NCBI RefSeq assembly: GCF_010725485.1
Contig: NZ_AP022598.1
Coordinates: 682,001 to 746,000 of the forward strand
Reading direction: 5' to 3'
Source of the DNA: Mycolicibacterium parafortuitum
Lineage (GTDB): Bacteria; Actinomycetota; Actinomycetes; Mycobacteriales; Mycobacteriaceae
DNA: 64,000 nucleotides
The position numbers and the translations under genes are program-made. Each line of letters opens with the position of its first letter. Within the stretch, counting starts at the first letter, position 1. Shown one piece after another: positions 8,790 to 17,201 of the stretch. Under the pieces are notes generated by a model. It did not search any database and had not been told where the DNA came from. It saw nothing but the letters and a program-made list of their open reading frames with translations.

Positions 8790-9691
8790 CGTTCGAGCCG
8801 GTACTGCCCGCCGTCGTGCTCGCCGTCGCCGCGGCGGCGGTGCTCATCCTGCGCGCTGCGGCGTTGCCGGGTGCGGCCAAGGCGGGGCGTCCATCGCTGA
8901 TCCGCTGGACGGTCACCACCGGCGCGCTGACGCTGATCCTGCTCGCCGCGGCGCGCCCCGTGTCCGGGCCGGCGGCCACCGAATCCGGCCAGCGGCCCCA
9001 GGACGGCGCCAACGTCTATTTCGTCGTCGACCGGTCCGCCGACTCCGCAATCGATGATTACGGAGGCGCGCAACGGATGTCGGTGATGCGCGACGACATC
9101 GCCCGGTTGGTCGACGAGCACCCCGGCGCGCGGTTCGCCGTCATCGGGTTCGCGTCGCGGCCCTCAGTCGACTGGCCGCTGTCGGCGGACGCCTGGAGCC
9201 TGCTTCCCCTCGTGGAATCCCTCAACCCGTACCCGGGCGGCGACGCCGCCGAGGTCAATGCCGGGGCGGCCGCCAACACACTGCGCTACCAGCTCATCTC
9301 GGCGGGCCAGCAGTATCCGCACGCCCCGAACCTGGTGTACTACCTGGGATCCGGTGCAGCCGGGTCGACGCTGCCGCAAGGCGTGTTCGACACCCCGCCG
9401 GTAGACGGCGGCGCGGTGCTCGGTTACGGCCGCGGCCCCGGCGAGGACAGGCTGCGCGAGATCGCCGGCCAGCTCGGCGTGCCCTACGTCTCCCGTGGCG
9501 CCGGTGCGGATCTGCCCGCCGCGGCATCCGGGGAAGACACTTTCGCGCAGGTGACCGCGCCGGCGGCCCGGCGCCTCGAGTACTACTGGGCGCTGACGAT
9601 GGTGGCCGCACTGCTGCTGCTGGCCGAGATCTTCCTGACCACACGGGATCTGCGCCGCGCCCGGGCCACCCGGCGGGAGGTGCTCACATGA
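8786..9691 (+). CDS. VWA-domain membrane protein of MoxR operon
   Basis: 301-residue protein with N-terminal helices (about 5-25 and 40-60), a VWA-type domain starting at VYFVVDRSADS (about 75-85) and a C-terminal helix (about 268-290, YYWALTMVAALLLLAEIF). The MIDAS is only partial (D-R-S-A-D). It probably pairs with the preceding VWA-like protein in the membrane, with MoxR and DUF58 acting on the cytoplasmic side. Its stop lies within ATGA at 9688-9691, the first of two duplicated start sites for the next gene. Confidence 0.78.
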   Translation: MTFEPVLPAVVLAVAAAAVLILRAAALPGAAKAGRPSLIRWTVTTGALTLILLAAARPVSGPAATESGQRPQDGANVYFVVDRSADSAIDDYGGAQRMSVMRDDIARLVDEHPGARFAVIGFASRPSVDWPLSADAWSLLPLVESLNPYPGGDAAEVNAGAAANTLRYQLISAGQQYPHAPNLVYYLGSGAAGSTLPQGVFDTPPVDGGAVLGYGRGPGEDRLREIAGQLGVPYVSRGAGADLPAAASGEDTFAQVTAPAARRLEYYWALTMVAALLLLAEIFLTTRDLRRARATRREVLT

Positions 9692-9727
9692 CACGGCCAC
9701 CGGAGGTGCTGCCATGACACGGCCACC
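9676..9727 (+). repeat. 26-bp tandem duplication carrying RBS plus start codon
   Basis: Units 9676-9701 and 9702-9727 match at 24 of 26 bases; each holds GGAGGTGCT followed by ATGACACGGCCACC. The first ATG (9688) opens a nine-codon reading frame whose TGA (9715-9717) overlaps the second ATG (9714). The second ATG starts the real downstream gene. Because 26 is not a multiple of three, only the second start is in frame. Confidence 0.85.
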
Positions 9728-10424
9728 GGCCCGGTTGCGGTTGCGGCGCCGGCTTCTGGTGTTCTCGACGCTGCCCGCGCTCGCGGTGGTGCTGCTGGCG
9801 GTGAAGCTGATCTCGGTGGTGGTCGTCGGCGGGGCGGCACAACGCCATTTCGAGACCGGTGAGGCCGGCGCCCTCGCCGACGATGTGTCGCTGCTGCAGA
9901 TCTTCAATGTCGTCGAGCCGACGAACGCCGATCTGGCCGCCGGCGGGCTCGCGGTACTCCAGGACCGCCTCGACGTCGCCGACGCCCGGTTCACCGACGT
10001 GCTCGGTCGCACCGCCCTCGACGAATCCTGCGCGGTGCGCGTCGATCTCGAGCTGGTGCGGGAGCGGCGCGCCGACATCGACGCCTGGGAGGCGCGCCTC
10101 GACGTCGCGCACCAGCGCTACGAGAGTGCCCTGGCCGTGATCACCGATGCCCCGTCAGGATGCTTCGCCGGCAACGACGACCCCGACCCGCAGCGGCGGA
10201 CAGTCCGGAACGACGCCGCCGACCGGGTCCGGGCGAAGATCAGCGCGCTGGGGACGGTGGCACCCCTCGCACCACCGTCCCTGCCGCTGGCGGCCGCTCC
10301 GGCACCAGCTTCCCCACCGGTGTCGGGACCCGCACCGACCGGCCCGCCGGACGCACGTCGCCTCGATCCGGGCGGTGACCCGTTGGAGGCGTTGCGCACG
10401 ATCCTGCGCGACGCGGGGGGTTAG
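9714..10424 (+). CDS. Single-pass proline-rich envelope protein, last gene of MoxR operon
   Basis: 236-residue protein, not recognised as a named family. It has a basic N-terminus, one transmembrane helix (about 17-42), an extracytoplasmic helical domain with two Cys (CAVR, GCFAG) that could form a disulfide, a long Pro/Ala-rich stretch (about 180-215) and a short helical tail. The topology suggests a surface-exposed accessory factor of the MoxR system. The start at 9714 is the second copy of a duplicated RBS/ATG. It overlaps the convergent SnoaL-like gene by four bases. Confidence 0.75.
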   Translation: MTRPPARLRLRRRLLVFSTLPALAVVLLAVKLISVVVVGGAAQRHFETGEAGALADDVSLLQIFNVVEPTNADLAAGGLAVLQDRLDVADARFTDVLGRTALDESCAVRVDLELVRERRADIDAWEARLDVAHQRYESALAVITDAPSGCFAGNDDPDPQRRTVRNDAADRVRAKISALGTVAPLAPPSLPLAAAPAPASPPVSGPAPTGPPDARRLDPGGDPLEALRTILRDAGG

Positions 10425-10834
10425 GAGCGCGTCGCGCCCGACCAGTACTCGACGATCTTGCCGTCGGCGACCCTCAGCAGATCGTTACCGGTGTAGCGGA
10501 CCGGGCCGCCCTCGCCGGCCCCCGTGGCGATCCAGCGGGCCGCGATCATGTCCCCGTCGACGACGGGGCCGACCTCGAGTACGAAGGCCAGCTCCTTCAA
10601 CGCCAGGTGCATCCGGTCGACCTCGGCCTGCAGGCCATCGGGCCCGCGCACGTCGCGGGTGGGCCAGTGCCCGACGAAGTCCGGTGCCACGAGTTCACCG
10701 GCGACGCGCCTGCCCGCCCACAGCTCGGTGATCCACCGTTTATAGAGCCGATGGGCTCCGGAGTTCGGTGAGCTACCGGTACTTCGATGGTTGATCAACC
10801 CGCGCGGACGGGAGATGACCTGCTGCTTAGTCAT
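10421..10834 (-). CDS. SnoaL-like/NTF2-fold polyketide cyclase-type protein
   Basis: 137-residue protein. From about residue 28 it has the NTF2-like alpha+beta barrel pattern: LYKRWITELWAGR, APDFVGHWP, ADGKIVEYW. The family ranges from cyclases to ligand-binding and stress proteins, so no reaction is assigned. The first 25 residues (TKQQVISRPRGLINHR) look unlike the fold; the true start may be internal. It is followed by a four-base overlap with the convergent MoxR operon, and is preceded by an AT-rich gap with a GTGTT/AACAC inverted repeat. Confidence 0.7.
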   Translation of the reverse strand: MTKQQVISRPRGLINHRSTGSSPNSGAHRLYKRWITELWAGRRVAGELVAPDFVGHWPTRDVRGPDGLQAEVDRMHLALKELAFVLEVGPVVDGDMIAARWIATGAGEGGPVRYTGNDLLRVADGKIVEYWSGATRS

Positions 10835-10840
10835 TTTTGA

Positions 10841-10856
10841 GTGTTACCCAGAACAC
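10841..10856. promoter_or_regulatory. Short inverted repeat upstream of the SnoaL-like gene
   Basis: GTGTT-ACCCAG-AACAC lies six bases before the annotated ATG, in the most AT-rich stretch of this region (10835-10900). On the minus strand it includes TAACAC, a possible -10 element. Repressor binding here is speculative. Confidence 0.3.
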
Positions 10857-10896
10857 ACTTCCGCTATTATCCGGAAAACGAAAAGTACCTGGGCGT

Positions 10897-11238
10897 TCAA
10901 GCACCCGGGGAGTCAGGACCGCCGTCGCGGCGCGGCCTCTCAGCGTCCCCGCGCAACCGTGCCTGCAGTTGCTCGCGGTCACGGCGGCGCCGCTCGTCGA
11001 TCACCGCGATGCTCGCGGACGCGCGTCGGCGCAGCGGAGCGAACAGCCAGATGCCCAGTGGCAGCGCGATGACGATCGCGAACAGCAGCGCCACCACGAC
11101 CGGGAAGTCACGGATGCCGATCAGGTGCCCTACGCCGAGGATGACACCGGTCATCACGGCCACCAGCGCCAATCTCGCGGCGATGTAGGCCAACACATCG
11201 AGGAACAAACGGGATCCAGATCGCGGGTCGTCGGACAC
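10897..11238 (-). CDS. DUF4229 membrane protein (Rv0531-like)
   Basis: 113-residue protein with two transmembrane helices (about 12-40 and 45-67) and a highly charged C-terminus (RRRRDREQLQARLRGDAERPRR), matching the actinobacterial DUF4229 pattern and, by position, Rv0531. The function is unknown. The start is GTG at 11238, divergent from the small gene at 11287, with which it shares a 48-bp promoter region. Confidence 0.8.
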   Translation of the reverse strand: MSDDPRSGSRLFLDVLAYIAARLALVAVMTGVILGVGHLIGIRDFPVVVALLFAIVIALPLGIWLFAPLRRRASASIAVIDERRRRDREQLQARLRGDAERPRRDGGPDSPGA

Positions 11239-11286
11239 GGATCTGAGCCTAGCGCCGGCGCGTATATTGGACGAAGGAGGTTTTGA

Positions 11287-11451
11287 GTGGCGTATTTGCT
11301 CCTGATTCTTGTCTTGGCCGCCCTGGTGTACGCCGGGTGGCGGGTGATCCAGATGAATGCGAACCGGCCGCGCACCCGGACCATCGGTCCTGATGACGAT
11401 CCGGAGTTCCTTCGTCGGATCAACCCGCGCGACGACCAGCCCAGGCCCTGA
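11287..11451 (+). CDS. Small single-pass membrane protein (Rv0530A-like)
   Basis: 54-residue protein: a transmembrane helix at about 2-20 (AYLLLILVLAALVYAGWRV), then a charged tail with RTIGPDDDPEFLRRINPRDD. The GTG start is set by a near-perfect Shine-Dalgarno AAGGAGG at 11274-11280. A TATATT box at 11263-11268 would place the transcript start just before the SD. By position it matches the small gene between Rv0530 and Rv0531. The function is unknown, but membrane anchoring is clear. Confidence 0.85.
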   Translation: MAYLLLILVLAALVYAGWRVIQMNANRPRTRTIGPDDDPEFLRRINPRDDQPRP

Positions 11452-11475
11452 CGCGAGGTAGCCGCAAGACCCGAC

Positions 11476-12576
11476 TCACGCAGTCGGGTCGGACTGGCGA
11501 CGCGCCCCCGGAAATCCGTCGGCCACCACGGCAGCCAGTTCCAACAATGACTCCCGCGTGTCCGCGCGCAACCGGTCCAGGCTGATCTCCGCACCCTCCT
11601 CCAGATGCGGGTCGAACGGCACCTCGCAGACCGCTCGGCAGCGCCGCGCGAAATGGTCCACGACCTTGTCCAGATCCACCCTGGTGCTGCGCTTACCCCG
11701 TCGCACACCGTTGAGCACAGCGATCGAGTTGCGCACCATGTCCTCGTGGCCGTGCGCGTCGAGCCAGTCCAGCGTCGCCGCGGCGCTGCGTGCCCCGTCC
11801 ACCGACCCGGAGCTGACCACCAGCAGTACGTCGGCCTTCTCGAGCACCGCCGACATCGCCGAGTGCAGCATCCCGGTGCCGCAGTCGGTGAGCACCACAC
11901 CGTAGAACCGCTCCAGGATCTCCACCGCGCGCGTGTAGTCCTCGGCGGAGAACGCCTCTGACACCGCGGGGTCGCTCTCGGAGGCCAGCACCTCGAGTCG
12001 GCTCGGCCCCTGGGACGTGTACTGGCGGACATCGCTGTAGGCCGCGATGCCCTCGGCGTCGCGGAGCAGGTGACGCACGGTGGCCGGTGTCTCCAGCGGC
12101 ACCTTCTGGTTCAACGTGCCGCGGTCGGGGTTGGCATCGACCGCGATCACCCGGTCACCGCGGTGGCCGGCGAACGTCGCGCCCAGCGTCGCGGTGATCG
12201 TCGTCTTCCCGACCCCGCCCTTCTGCGACAGCATCGCGATGCGGTAGCACTCGCGCAGCGGCTGCTGCACCTGGGCGACGAGGCTGTTGTGCCGGATCAC
12301 CTTCGGGCTCTCGCCGGGATTGATCAGCCGGCCGGAGGCCCGGTACACCCATTTGCGCCACCCGGCCGAGGGACCCTGGGTGGCGGTGGACAGTAGTGCG
12401 ACAGTGGACGGATCCAGGTACGGCACGAGTTCGGCGCCTGGTACCGGGTCCGGAACCGGGGTGACGGTCAGCGGGGCGTTGCCCTCGGGCGGCGTCGGCG
12501 CCGTCCATTCGGCGGGCACCGGCGCCATCGGGTCGGTGAACCGTTGTTGCGCCCGGAAGCTCGCTACCTCAGCCAA
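11476..12576 (-). CDS. MinD/ParA-like ATPase (Rv0530-like)
   Basis: 366-residue P-loop ATPase with an N-terminal Pro-rich low-complexity region (about 13-75) and a deviant Walker A SQKGGVGKTT (117-126) typical of the MinD/ParA/BcsQ group; VIAVDANPDRGTLNQ and VVLTDCGTGMLHSAM follow. It resembles the EspI-type ATPases of ESX loci as well as chromosome-partition proteins; the partner is unknown. The start is TTG at 12576, since no ATG or GTG lies between the upstream stop and it; GAGGGG sits about nine bases before. It follows ccsA by 30 bases. Confidence 0.85.
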   Translation of the reverse strand: MAEVASFRAQQRFTDPMAPVPAEWTAPTPPEGNAPLTVTPVPDPVPGAELVPYLDPSTVALLSTATQGPSAGWRKWVYRASGRLINPGESPKVIRHNSLVAQVQQPLRECYRIAMLSQKGGVGKTTITATLGATFAGHRGDRVIAVDANPDRGTLNQKVPLETPATVRHLLRDAEGIAAYSDVRQYTSQGPSRLEVLASESDPAVSEAFSAEDYTRAVEILERFYGVVLTDCGTGMLHSAMSAVLEKADVLLVVSSGSVDGARSAAATLDWLDAHGHEDMVRNSIAVLNGVRRGKRSTRVDLDKVVDHFARRCRAVCEVPFDPHLEEGAEISLDRLRADTRESLLELAAVVADGFPGARRQSDPTA

Positions 12577-12606
12577 TCCGTCAGTCCCCTCACTTCTGTT
12601 CTTTAC

Positions 12607-13572
12607 TCAGCCGACGCCGGCATACGAGTGCAGGCCCACCGTCACCAAGTTGATGAAGAACAGGTTGAACACCATCGCGACGAACCCGACGATGTTGATC
12701 CACGCGGCCTTGCGATCCCGCCAGCCCGCCGTCGAGCGTGCGTGCAGGTACGCCGCGTACACCACCCACGCGATGAACGACACCGTCTCCTTGGGATCCC
12801 AGCCCCAGTAGCGTCCCCACGCCTCCTCGGCCCAGATGGCGCCGAAGATCACGCCGAAGCCGAATATCGGGAACGCGAAGATCGTTGTGCGGTAGGCGAT
12901 CCGGTCCAGCACCTGGCCGTCGGGAAGTTTGGCGACCAGCCGCCCGACCGCGTCGTCACGCTCACTGAGTCGCGACATCTTGACCAGGAACAGGATGCTG
13001 GCCACGCCGGCCACCAGGAACACCCCCGAACCGAGGCTGACCACCGACACGTGGATCGGCAGCCAGTAGGACTGCAGCGCCGGCATCACCGGGGCGGCAT
13101 GCGAGTACAGCCACTTGCCCGACACCGTCAGCAGCACCAGCACCGGCACCAGGACGAAGACCCACAGCGAGCGGTACTGCGGCTTCCGCAGCACCCACGC
13201 CGCGGCCACCAGTCCGCAGAAGCAGGTCAGGTTGATGAACTCGTACATGTTGCCCCACGGCACCCGTGAGGTGGACAGCCCGCGCAGCACGATGCACGCC
13301 AGCAGCAGCGCGATGCCGACATACGTGAGCGACATGCCCGCCGCACCGAGCCGTTCGTCGACGGAGCGGCGCGGGGTGTCGACGACCACGCCCGGCGCGG
13401 AGCTGTCTCCGGAGACGCCGGCGGTGACCAGTTCGCGGTGCTCGGCCTTGCGGCTGCGGCTGTAGGCGAGTTCGACGGCCAACAGCAGCAGCGCCGCGAC
13501 GAGCACCAGCACCGACGACGTGAACGCCCAGTCGGAGTAGCGGGCGAGATCGAGGTCGATGGTCGTGTTCAT
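12607..13572 (-). CDS. ccsA: Cytochrome c biogenesis protein CcsA (ResC)
   Basis: 321-residue polytopic protein with about eight transmembrane segments; it is the heme-handling subunit of system II cytochrome c maturation. The tryptophan-rich heme-binding WWD-type segment is WGRYWGWDPKE near residues 245-255, flanked by conserved His in membrane helices (PWGNMYEF; YLHARSTAGW). With ResB it forms the cytochrome c synthetase. The start overlaps the resB stop by four bases. It corresponds to Rv0529. Confidence 0.93.
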   Translation of the reverse strand: MNTTIDLDLARYSDWAFTSSVLVLVAALLLLAVELAYSRSRKAEHRELVTAGVSGDSSAPGVVVDTPRRSVDERLGAAGMSLTYVGIALLLACIVLRGLSTSRVPWGNMYEFINLTCFCGLVAAAWVLRKPQYRSLWVFVLVPVLVLLTVSGKWLYSHAAPVMPALQSYWLPIHVSVVSLGSGVFLVAGVASILFLVKMSRLSERDDAVGRLVAKLPDGQVLDRIAYRTTIFAFPIFGFGVIFGAIWAEEAWGRYWGWDPKETVSFIAWVVYAAYLHARSTAGWRDRKAAWINIVGFVAMVFNLFFINLVTVGLHSYAGVG

Positions 13573-15212
13573 GACAGATCTGCTTTCTTCTCGTGCCGCG
13601 CCGGGCCCGACTCGACCGCTTCGAGGAGCCGTCCCGTCAGGCGCTCGAACTCATCGCCCCATCCGGAGTTGTCGGTACGGGCCAGGCCGCCCAGCTCGAC
13701 GTTCACCGTACCCGCCGGTCCGGGCGTCAGCCGCACCCAGACGCGACGGCGCCGCACGATCAGCGACACGATCAGCCCGCCCATCATCGTCATCGCGAAC
13801 ACCAGCACCCAGATCTGCGCCGGATCATGGCTGACCTGCAGATTCACGAACGGGGCCGCGCCGTCGAAGCGCACCACGGTGCCGTCCTCCAGCCGGGTGT
13901 CCTCCCCCGCCTTCAGGTTCACCCGGGCCATCTTGGTCAGCCGGCCCTGCCCGATCATCCGCTCGTCCAACGAGAACACCGACTGCGGGCGGCCGGTGTC
14001 CAGCCCGGTGTCGCCCTTGTAGATGTCGACCGCGACCGCCGGGTCTTGCATCTCCGGGAAGCGGGACGACAGGAGCGTGCCGTCGAGCTGTGCGGTCGGC
14101 GCGAACAGTCCTTGGATCGCGATCTGGTTCTTGCGGCGCTCGTCGGCGTCGGGATAGCTGCCTGCCGGCGGGTCGAACCGCATCGCGCCCGACGACAGGA
14201 ACGTGATCTGGTCCTCGGGCCGCCACTGCAAGGTCTGGGCGCGGGTCTGCCCGTCGGGGAAGGTCACCGTGAACGTCGGGGCATAACCGTGCCCCTGCAG
14301 GTACACCCGGTCACCGCCGACGCGCAGCGGCTCGTTGACCTTCAGCAAGTACGGCCGCCAGGTGCCGGTGGTCAGGTCGTCGCCGGCCTGGTAGTCGATG
14401 TTGGACTCGAACCCGACGGCCTGCCCGTTCTCCAGATAGGTGGCGGTGAAGTCGTCGACGCGGATACACATCGGGTACAGCGAGGTCCCGTCGACGGTGT
14501 TGCCCGCGCGGAACGAGTCGAACGCGGCAGGAGACGCGGTGCAGAAGCCCGGTCCGCCGTTGGCGATCACGATGACGTTGCCCTCGTAGCTGAACAGCTT
14601 GCCCGCGGCGATCGCGACCAGCAGCCCGAGCAGCGAGAAGTGGAACACGATGTTGCCGAACTCGCGCAGATAGCCCTTCTCCGCCGAGATCTCGGTCGTC
14701 TCGCCGTCCGTGCGGGTGGTGCGCCGCCAGCCGCGCAGCTGCGCGTCGACGGCCGCCGCGGCGGACGCGACATCACCGGGCACCTCGGCGACGTGGTGTT
14801 TGGGCAGCCGGCCGAGGTTGCGCGGTGCGGCGACGGGGGTCGCGCGCAGGCTGCGGACGTGCTCGAACAGCCGCGGGGTCAGACAGCCCACCAGCGAGAT
14901 GAACAGCAGCACGTAGATCGCGGTGAACCAGAAGCTGGAGAACACGTCGAAGGCCTGCACCCGGTCCAGCCACGGGCCGAGCGTCGGGTGTTCGGCGATG
15001 TACTCGGCGACCTTGGACTCGTTGAGGCTGCGCTGCGGCAACAGGGCCCCGGGGGTCGCGGCCAGCGCCAGCAGGAACAGCAGCACCAGCGCGGTGCCCA
15101 TCGACGTCAGGGTCCGCCAGGTGTTGCGGATCAGCGCGAGCAGACGCGAAATCGGGCGTGTCGGCGGCGTGTTGCGCGAGTTTGTGTCTGCTCGCGGAGG
15201 AGAGGTGGCCAT
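13569..15212 (-). CDS. resB: Cytochrome c biogenesis protein ResB
   Basis: 547-residue partner of CcsA. It has three N-terminal transmembrane helices (about 35-55, 92-112 and 185-205), a large extracytoplasmic domain (about 210-470) and a final helix (about 475-500, IWVLVFAMTMMGGLIVSLIV). It guides heme and apocytochrome to the CcsA site on the outer face of the membrane. The start shares one base with the ccdA stop. It corresponds to Rv0528. Confidence 0.93.
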   Translation of the reverse strand: MATSPPRADTNSRNTPPTRPISRLLALIRNTWRTLTSMGTALVLLFLLALAATPGALLPQRSLNESKVAEYIAEHPTLGPWLDRVQAFDVFSSFWFTAIYVLLFISLVGCLTPRLFEHVRSLRATPVAAPRNLGRLPKHHVAEVPGDVASAAAAVDAQLRGWRRTTRTDGETTEISAEKGYLREFGNIVFHFSLLGLLVAIAAGKLFSYEGNVIVIANGGPGFCTASPAAFDSFRAGNTVDGTSLYPMCIRVDDFTATYLENGQAVGFESNIDYQAGDDLTTGTWRPYLLKVNEPLRVGGDRVYLQGHGYAPTFTVTFPDGQTRAQTLQWRPEDQITFLSSGAMRFDPPAGSYPDADERRKNQIAIQGLFAPTAQLDGTLLSSRFPEMQDPAVAVDIYKGDTGLDTGRPQSVFSLDERMIGQGRLTKMARVNLKAGEDTRLEDGTVVRFDGAAPFVNLQVSHDPAQIWVLVFAMTMMGGLIVSLIVRRRRVWVRLTPGPAGTVNVELGGLARTDNSGWGDEFERLTGRLLEAVESGPARHEKKADLS

Positions 15213-15997
15213 CAGATCGGGAGCCTGACGTCACTGACGAACGCATCGCGCACCCACGACACGAAGTCGTTCCACAACCCGGTCACCAGCGCGGCGCCGA
15301 CGAGGATCATCAGCACGCCGCCGATCACCTGGATGGTGCGGGTGTTGCGGCGCAGCCAGCCCAGCCCGGCGACCGCGCGCGCCGAGCCGAACGCCAGCAG
15401 CACGAACGGGAGACCGAGGCCGAGGCAGTAGGCGATGACGAGCACGACCCCGCGGGCCACGTTGCTGCCCTCGGTGGCCGACGCGACCGCGATCACGCCG
15501 GTCAGCGTCGGGCCCAGGCACGGTGTCCAGCCGAGCGCGAACACCGCGCCGAGCAGCGGCGCCCCGCCGAGGGTGGAGATCTGGCGCGGGGTGAACCGGG
15601 TGTCGCGCTGCAGCACCGGCACCAGCCCGATGAACACCAGGCCCATCAGGATCGTGACGACCCCGCCGATGCGTTGCAGCAGAAGCTGATTGGTGATCAG
15701 CGCGGTCGTCATACCGAGCACCGCGACGGTGCCGAGCAGGAACACCACCGTGAAGCCGGCGACGAACAGCGCGGCGGCGCCCGCGACGCGCAGCCGGGCA
15801 CCCTTGAGCGCGACCGCGCCCGCCGCCGTCGGGCTCTCGTCGACGCCGACGACCGCGGCCAGATACGACAGATAGCCGGGCACCAGCGGCACCACGCACG
15901 GCGACGCGAACGACACCAGACCGGCCAGCGCGGCCAGGCCCATCGCCAGCAGCAGCGGGCCGCTGGTGGTCAGCTGGTCGATCTGGTCGAGGTTCAC
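15212..15997 (-). CDS. ccdA: Thiol:disulfide interchange membrane protein CcdA
   Basis: 261-residue DsbD-beta-type protein with six to seven transmembrane segments. It carries electrons across the membrane to reduce apocytochrome c cysteines. The two redox cysteines are in FASPCVVPLVPGYLSYLA (first helix) and GWTPCLGPTLTGV (fourth). The start overlaps the stop of the ResA-like gene by four bases, and the pair would form the reducing branch of system II. It corresponds to Rv0527. Confidence 0.93.
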   Translation of the reverse strand: MNLDQIDQLTTSGPLLLAMGLAALAGLVSFASPCVVPLVPGYLSYLAAVVGVDESPTAAGAVALKGARLRVAGAAALFVAGFTVVFLLGTVAVLGMTTALITNQLLLQRIGGVVTILMGLVFIGLVPVLQRDTRFTPRQISTLGGAPLLGAVFALGWTPCLGPTLTGVIAVASATEGSNVARGVVLVIAYCLGLGLPFVLLAFGSARAVAGLGWLRRNTRTIQVIGGVLMILVGAALVTGLWNDFVSWVRDAFVSDVRLPI

Positions 15998-16596
15998 TGT
16001 TCGGCCGCCAGTCGTTCGACGATCGGTTGCAGATCCTCGGCGAGCAGTTCACGCAGGAATACCGCCGCGACCCGGTGCTGGCGGTCGAGCACTACCGTAG
16101 ACGGGATCACCGTGGTCGGATAGCGGCCGCCGAACGCGATCATGGTGCGCATCGGCGGGTCGTAGATCGACGGGAACGTGATGCCGCGGTCGGTGATGAA
16201 ATCGCGAGGGGCGTCGATGTTGTTGTCCCGCACGTCGATTCCGAGGAACGCCACACCCTTGTCCCGGGTGGCCTCGTACACCTGCTGTAGTTGGGTGATC
16301 TCGGTGCGGCACGGCCCGCACCACTGCCCCCACACGTTGATCACGACCACGTCGCCGGCGAAGTCCTCGAGGGAGATGGTCTTGTCGGTGTCCATCAGGT
16401 CCGGTCCCGACAGCGGGCCCGGGGTGCCGCGGTCGGCCGGTGGGTCGTAGAAGATGTCGGTCTGGCCGCCGGGGGCGACGAACTCGAAGGTGCCGCCCTG
16501 GGCGACGGCGTCGCTACCGGTCGAACACCCGGCGAGCACAGCGGTGGCCGCGCACGCCGCGAACAGCGTGCGCATCAGCGCCACCACACGGTTCAC
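15994..16596 (-). CDS. ResA-like thioredoxin lipoprotein
   Basis: 200-residue secreted thioredoxin-fold protein. The signal peptide ends in the lipobox LAGC (Cys24); the active site is WCGPC in NVWGQWCGPCRTE. It reduces the heme-binding CXXC of apocytochrome c with electrons from CcdA. The GTG at 16596 is chosen because GTGA overlaps the stop of the upstream gene, giving translational coupling; an internal ATG at 16575 would leave a shorter signal peptide. It corresponds to Rv0526. Confidence 0.9.
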   Translation of the reverse strand: MNRVVALMRTLFAACAATAVLAGCSTGSDAVAQGGTFEFVAPGGQTDIFYDPPADRGTPGPLSGPDLMDTDKTISLEDFAGDVVVINVWGQWCGPCRTEITQLQQVYEATRDKGVAFLGIDVRDNNIDAPRDFITDRGITFPSIYDPPMRTMIAFGGRYPTTVIPSTVVLDRQHRVAAVFLRELLAEDLQPIVERLAAEQ

Positions 16597-17201
16597 TGCC
16601 CGGCCAACTCCGAATATCCCCAGCCGACACAGTCCCCGTCGTGGAAATAGAAGGACGTGACCGACGCGAGGTTGCACATCCGCCGGGTCGGGAAGTGGTG
16701 AAGCGGCCGGTCGGTCATCGCCCGCCGCAGCGTCTCCACCGGCAACTGGTGGCTGACACACACCGCTTCGTGCCCTTCGCCGGCCTCCCGCGCCCGATAC
16801 ACCGCGCGCTTCATCCGCTCCGCGATCCGGCTGTAGGGCTCCCCCCACGACGGGGTGCGCGGGTTGCGCAGGTGCCACCAGTTGCGGGGGTCGCGTAACG
16901 CGCCGTCGCCGGGCGAAACCCGTTGTCCCTCAAAGATGTTCTCCGACTCGATCAGCTCGGGGTCGGTGCTGACGGCTAGCCCGTGCGCGGCCGCGATCGG
17001 CGCGGCGGTCTCCTGGGCGCGCTCCAGCGGTGAGGCCACGACGTAGCTGACGTCACGGGACGCCAGCCATTCGGCGACCCGCGCGGCCTGCGCCCGGCCC
17101 CGCTCGGACAGGTGGTAGTCGGGCAACCGGCCGTACAGGATCTTCTCCGGGTTGTGCACCTCACCGTGGCGCATCACGTGCACCACCGTCTTGGTTGTCA
17201 T
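16593..17201 (-). CDS. Histidine phosphatase family protein (Rv0525-like)
   Basis: 202-residue phosphoglycerate-mutase-fold protein. The catalytic motif [21 protein letters not shown] is close to the start, with the second His in CVSHQLPVE. It is most likely a phosphatase rather than a glycolytic mutase, since a separate gpmA is present at 43.9-44.6 kb. The ATG at 17201 overlaps the hemL stop (ATGA). The association with hemL and the cytochrome genes is conserved in mycobacteria, but the substrate is unknown. Confidence 0.88.
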   Translation of the reverse strand: MTTKTVVHVMRHGEVHNPEKILYGRLPDYHLSERGRAQAARVAEWLASRDVSYVVASPLERAQETAAPIAAAHGLAVSTDPELIESENIFEGQRVSPGDGALRDPRNWWHLRNPRTPSWGEPYSRIAERMKRAVYRAREAGEGHEAVCVSHQLPVETLRRAMTDRPLHHFPTRRMCNLASVTSFYFHDGDCVGWGYSELAGQ

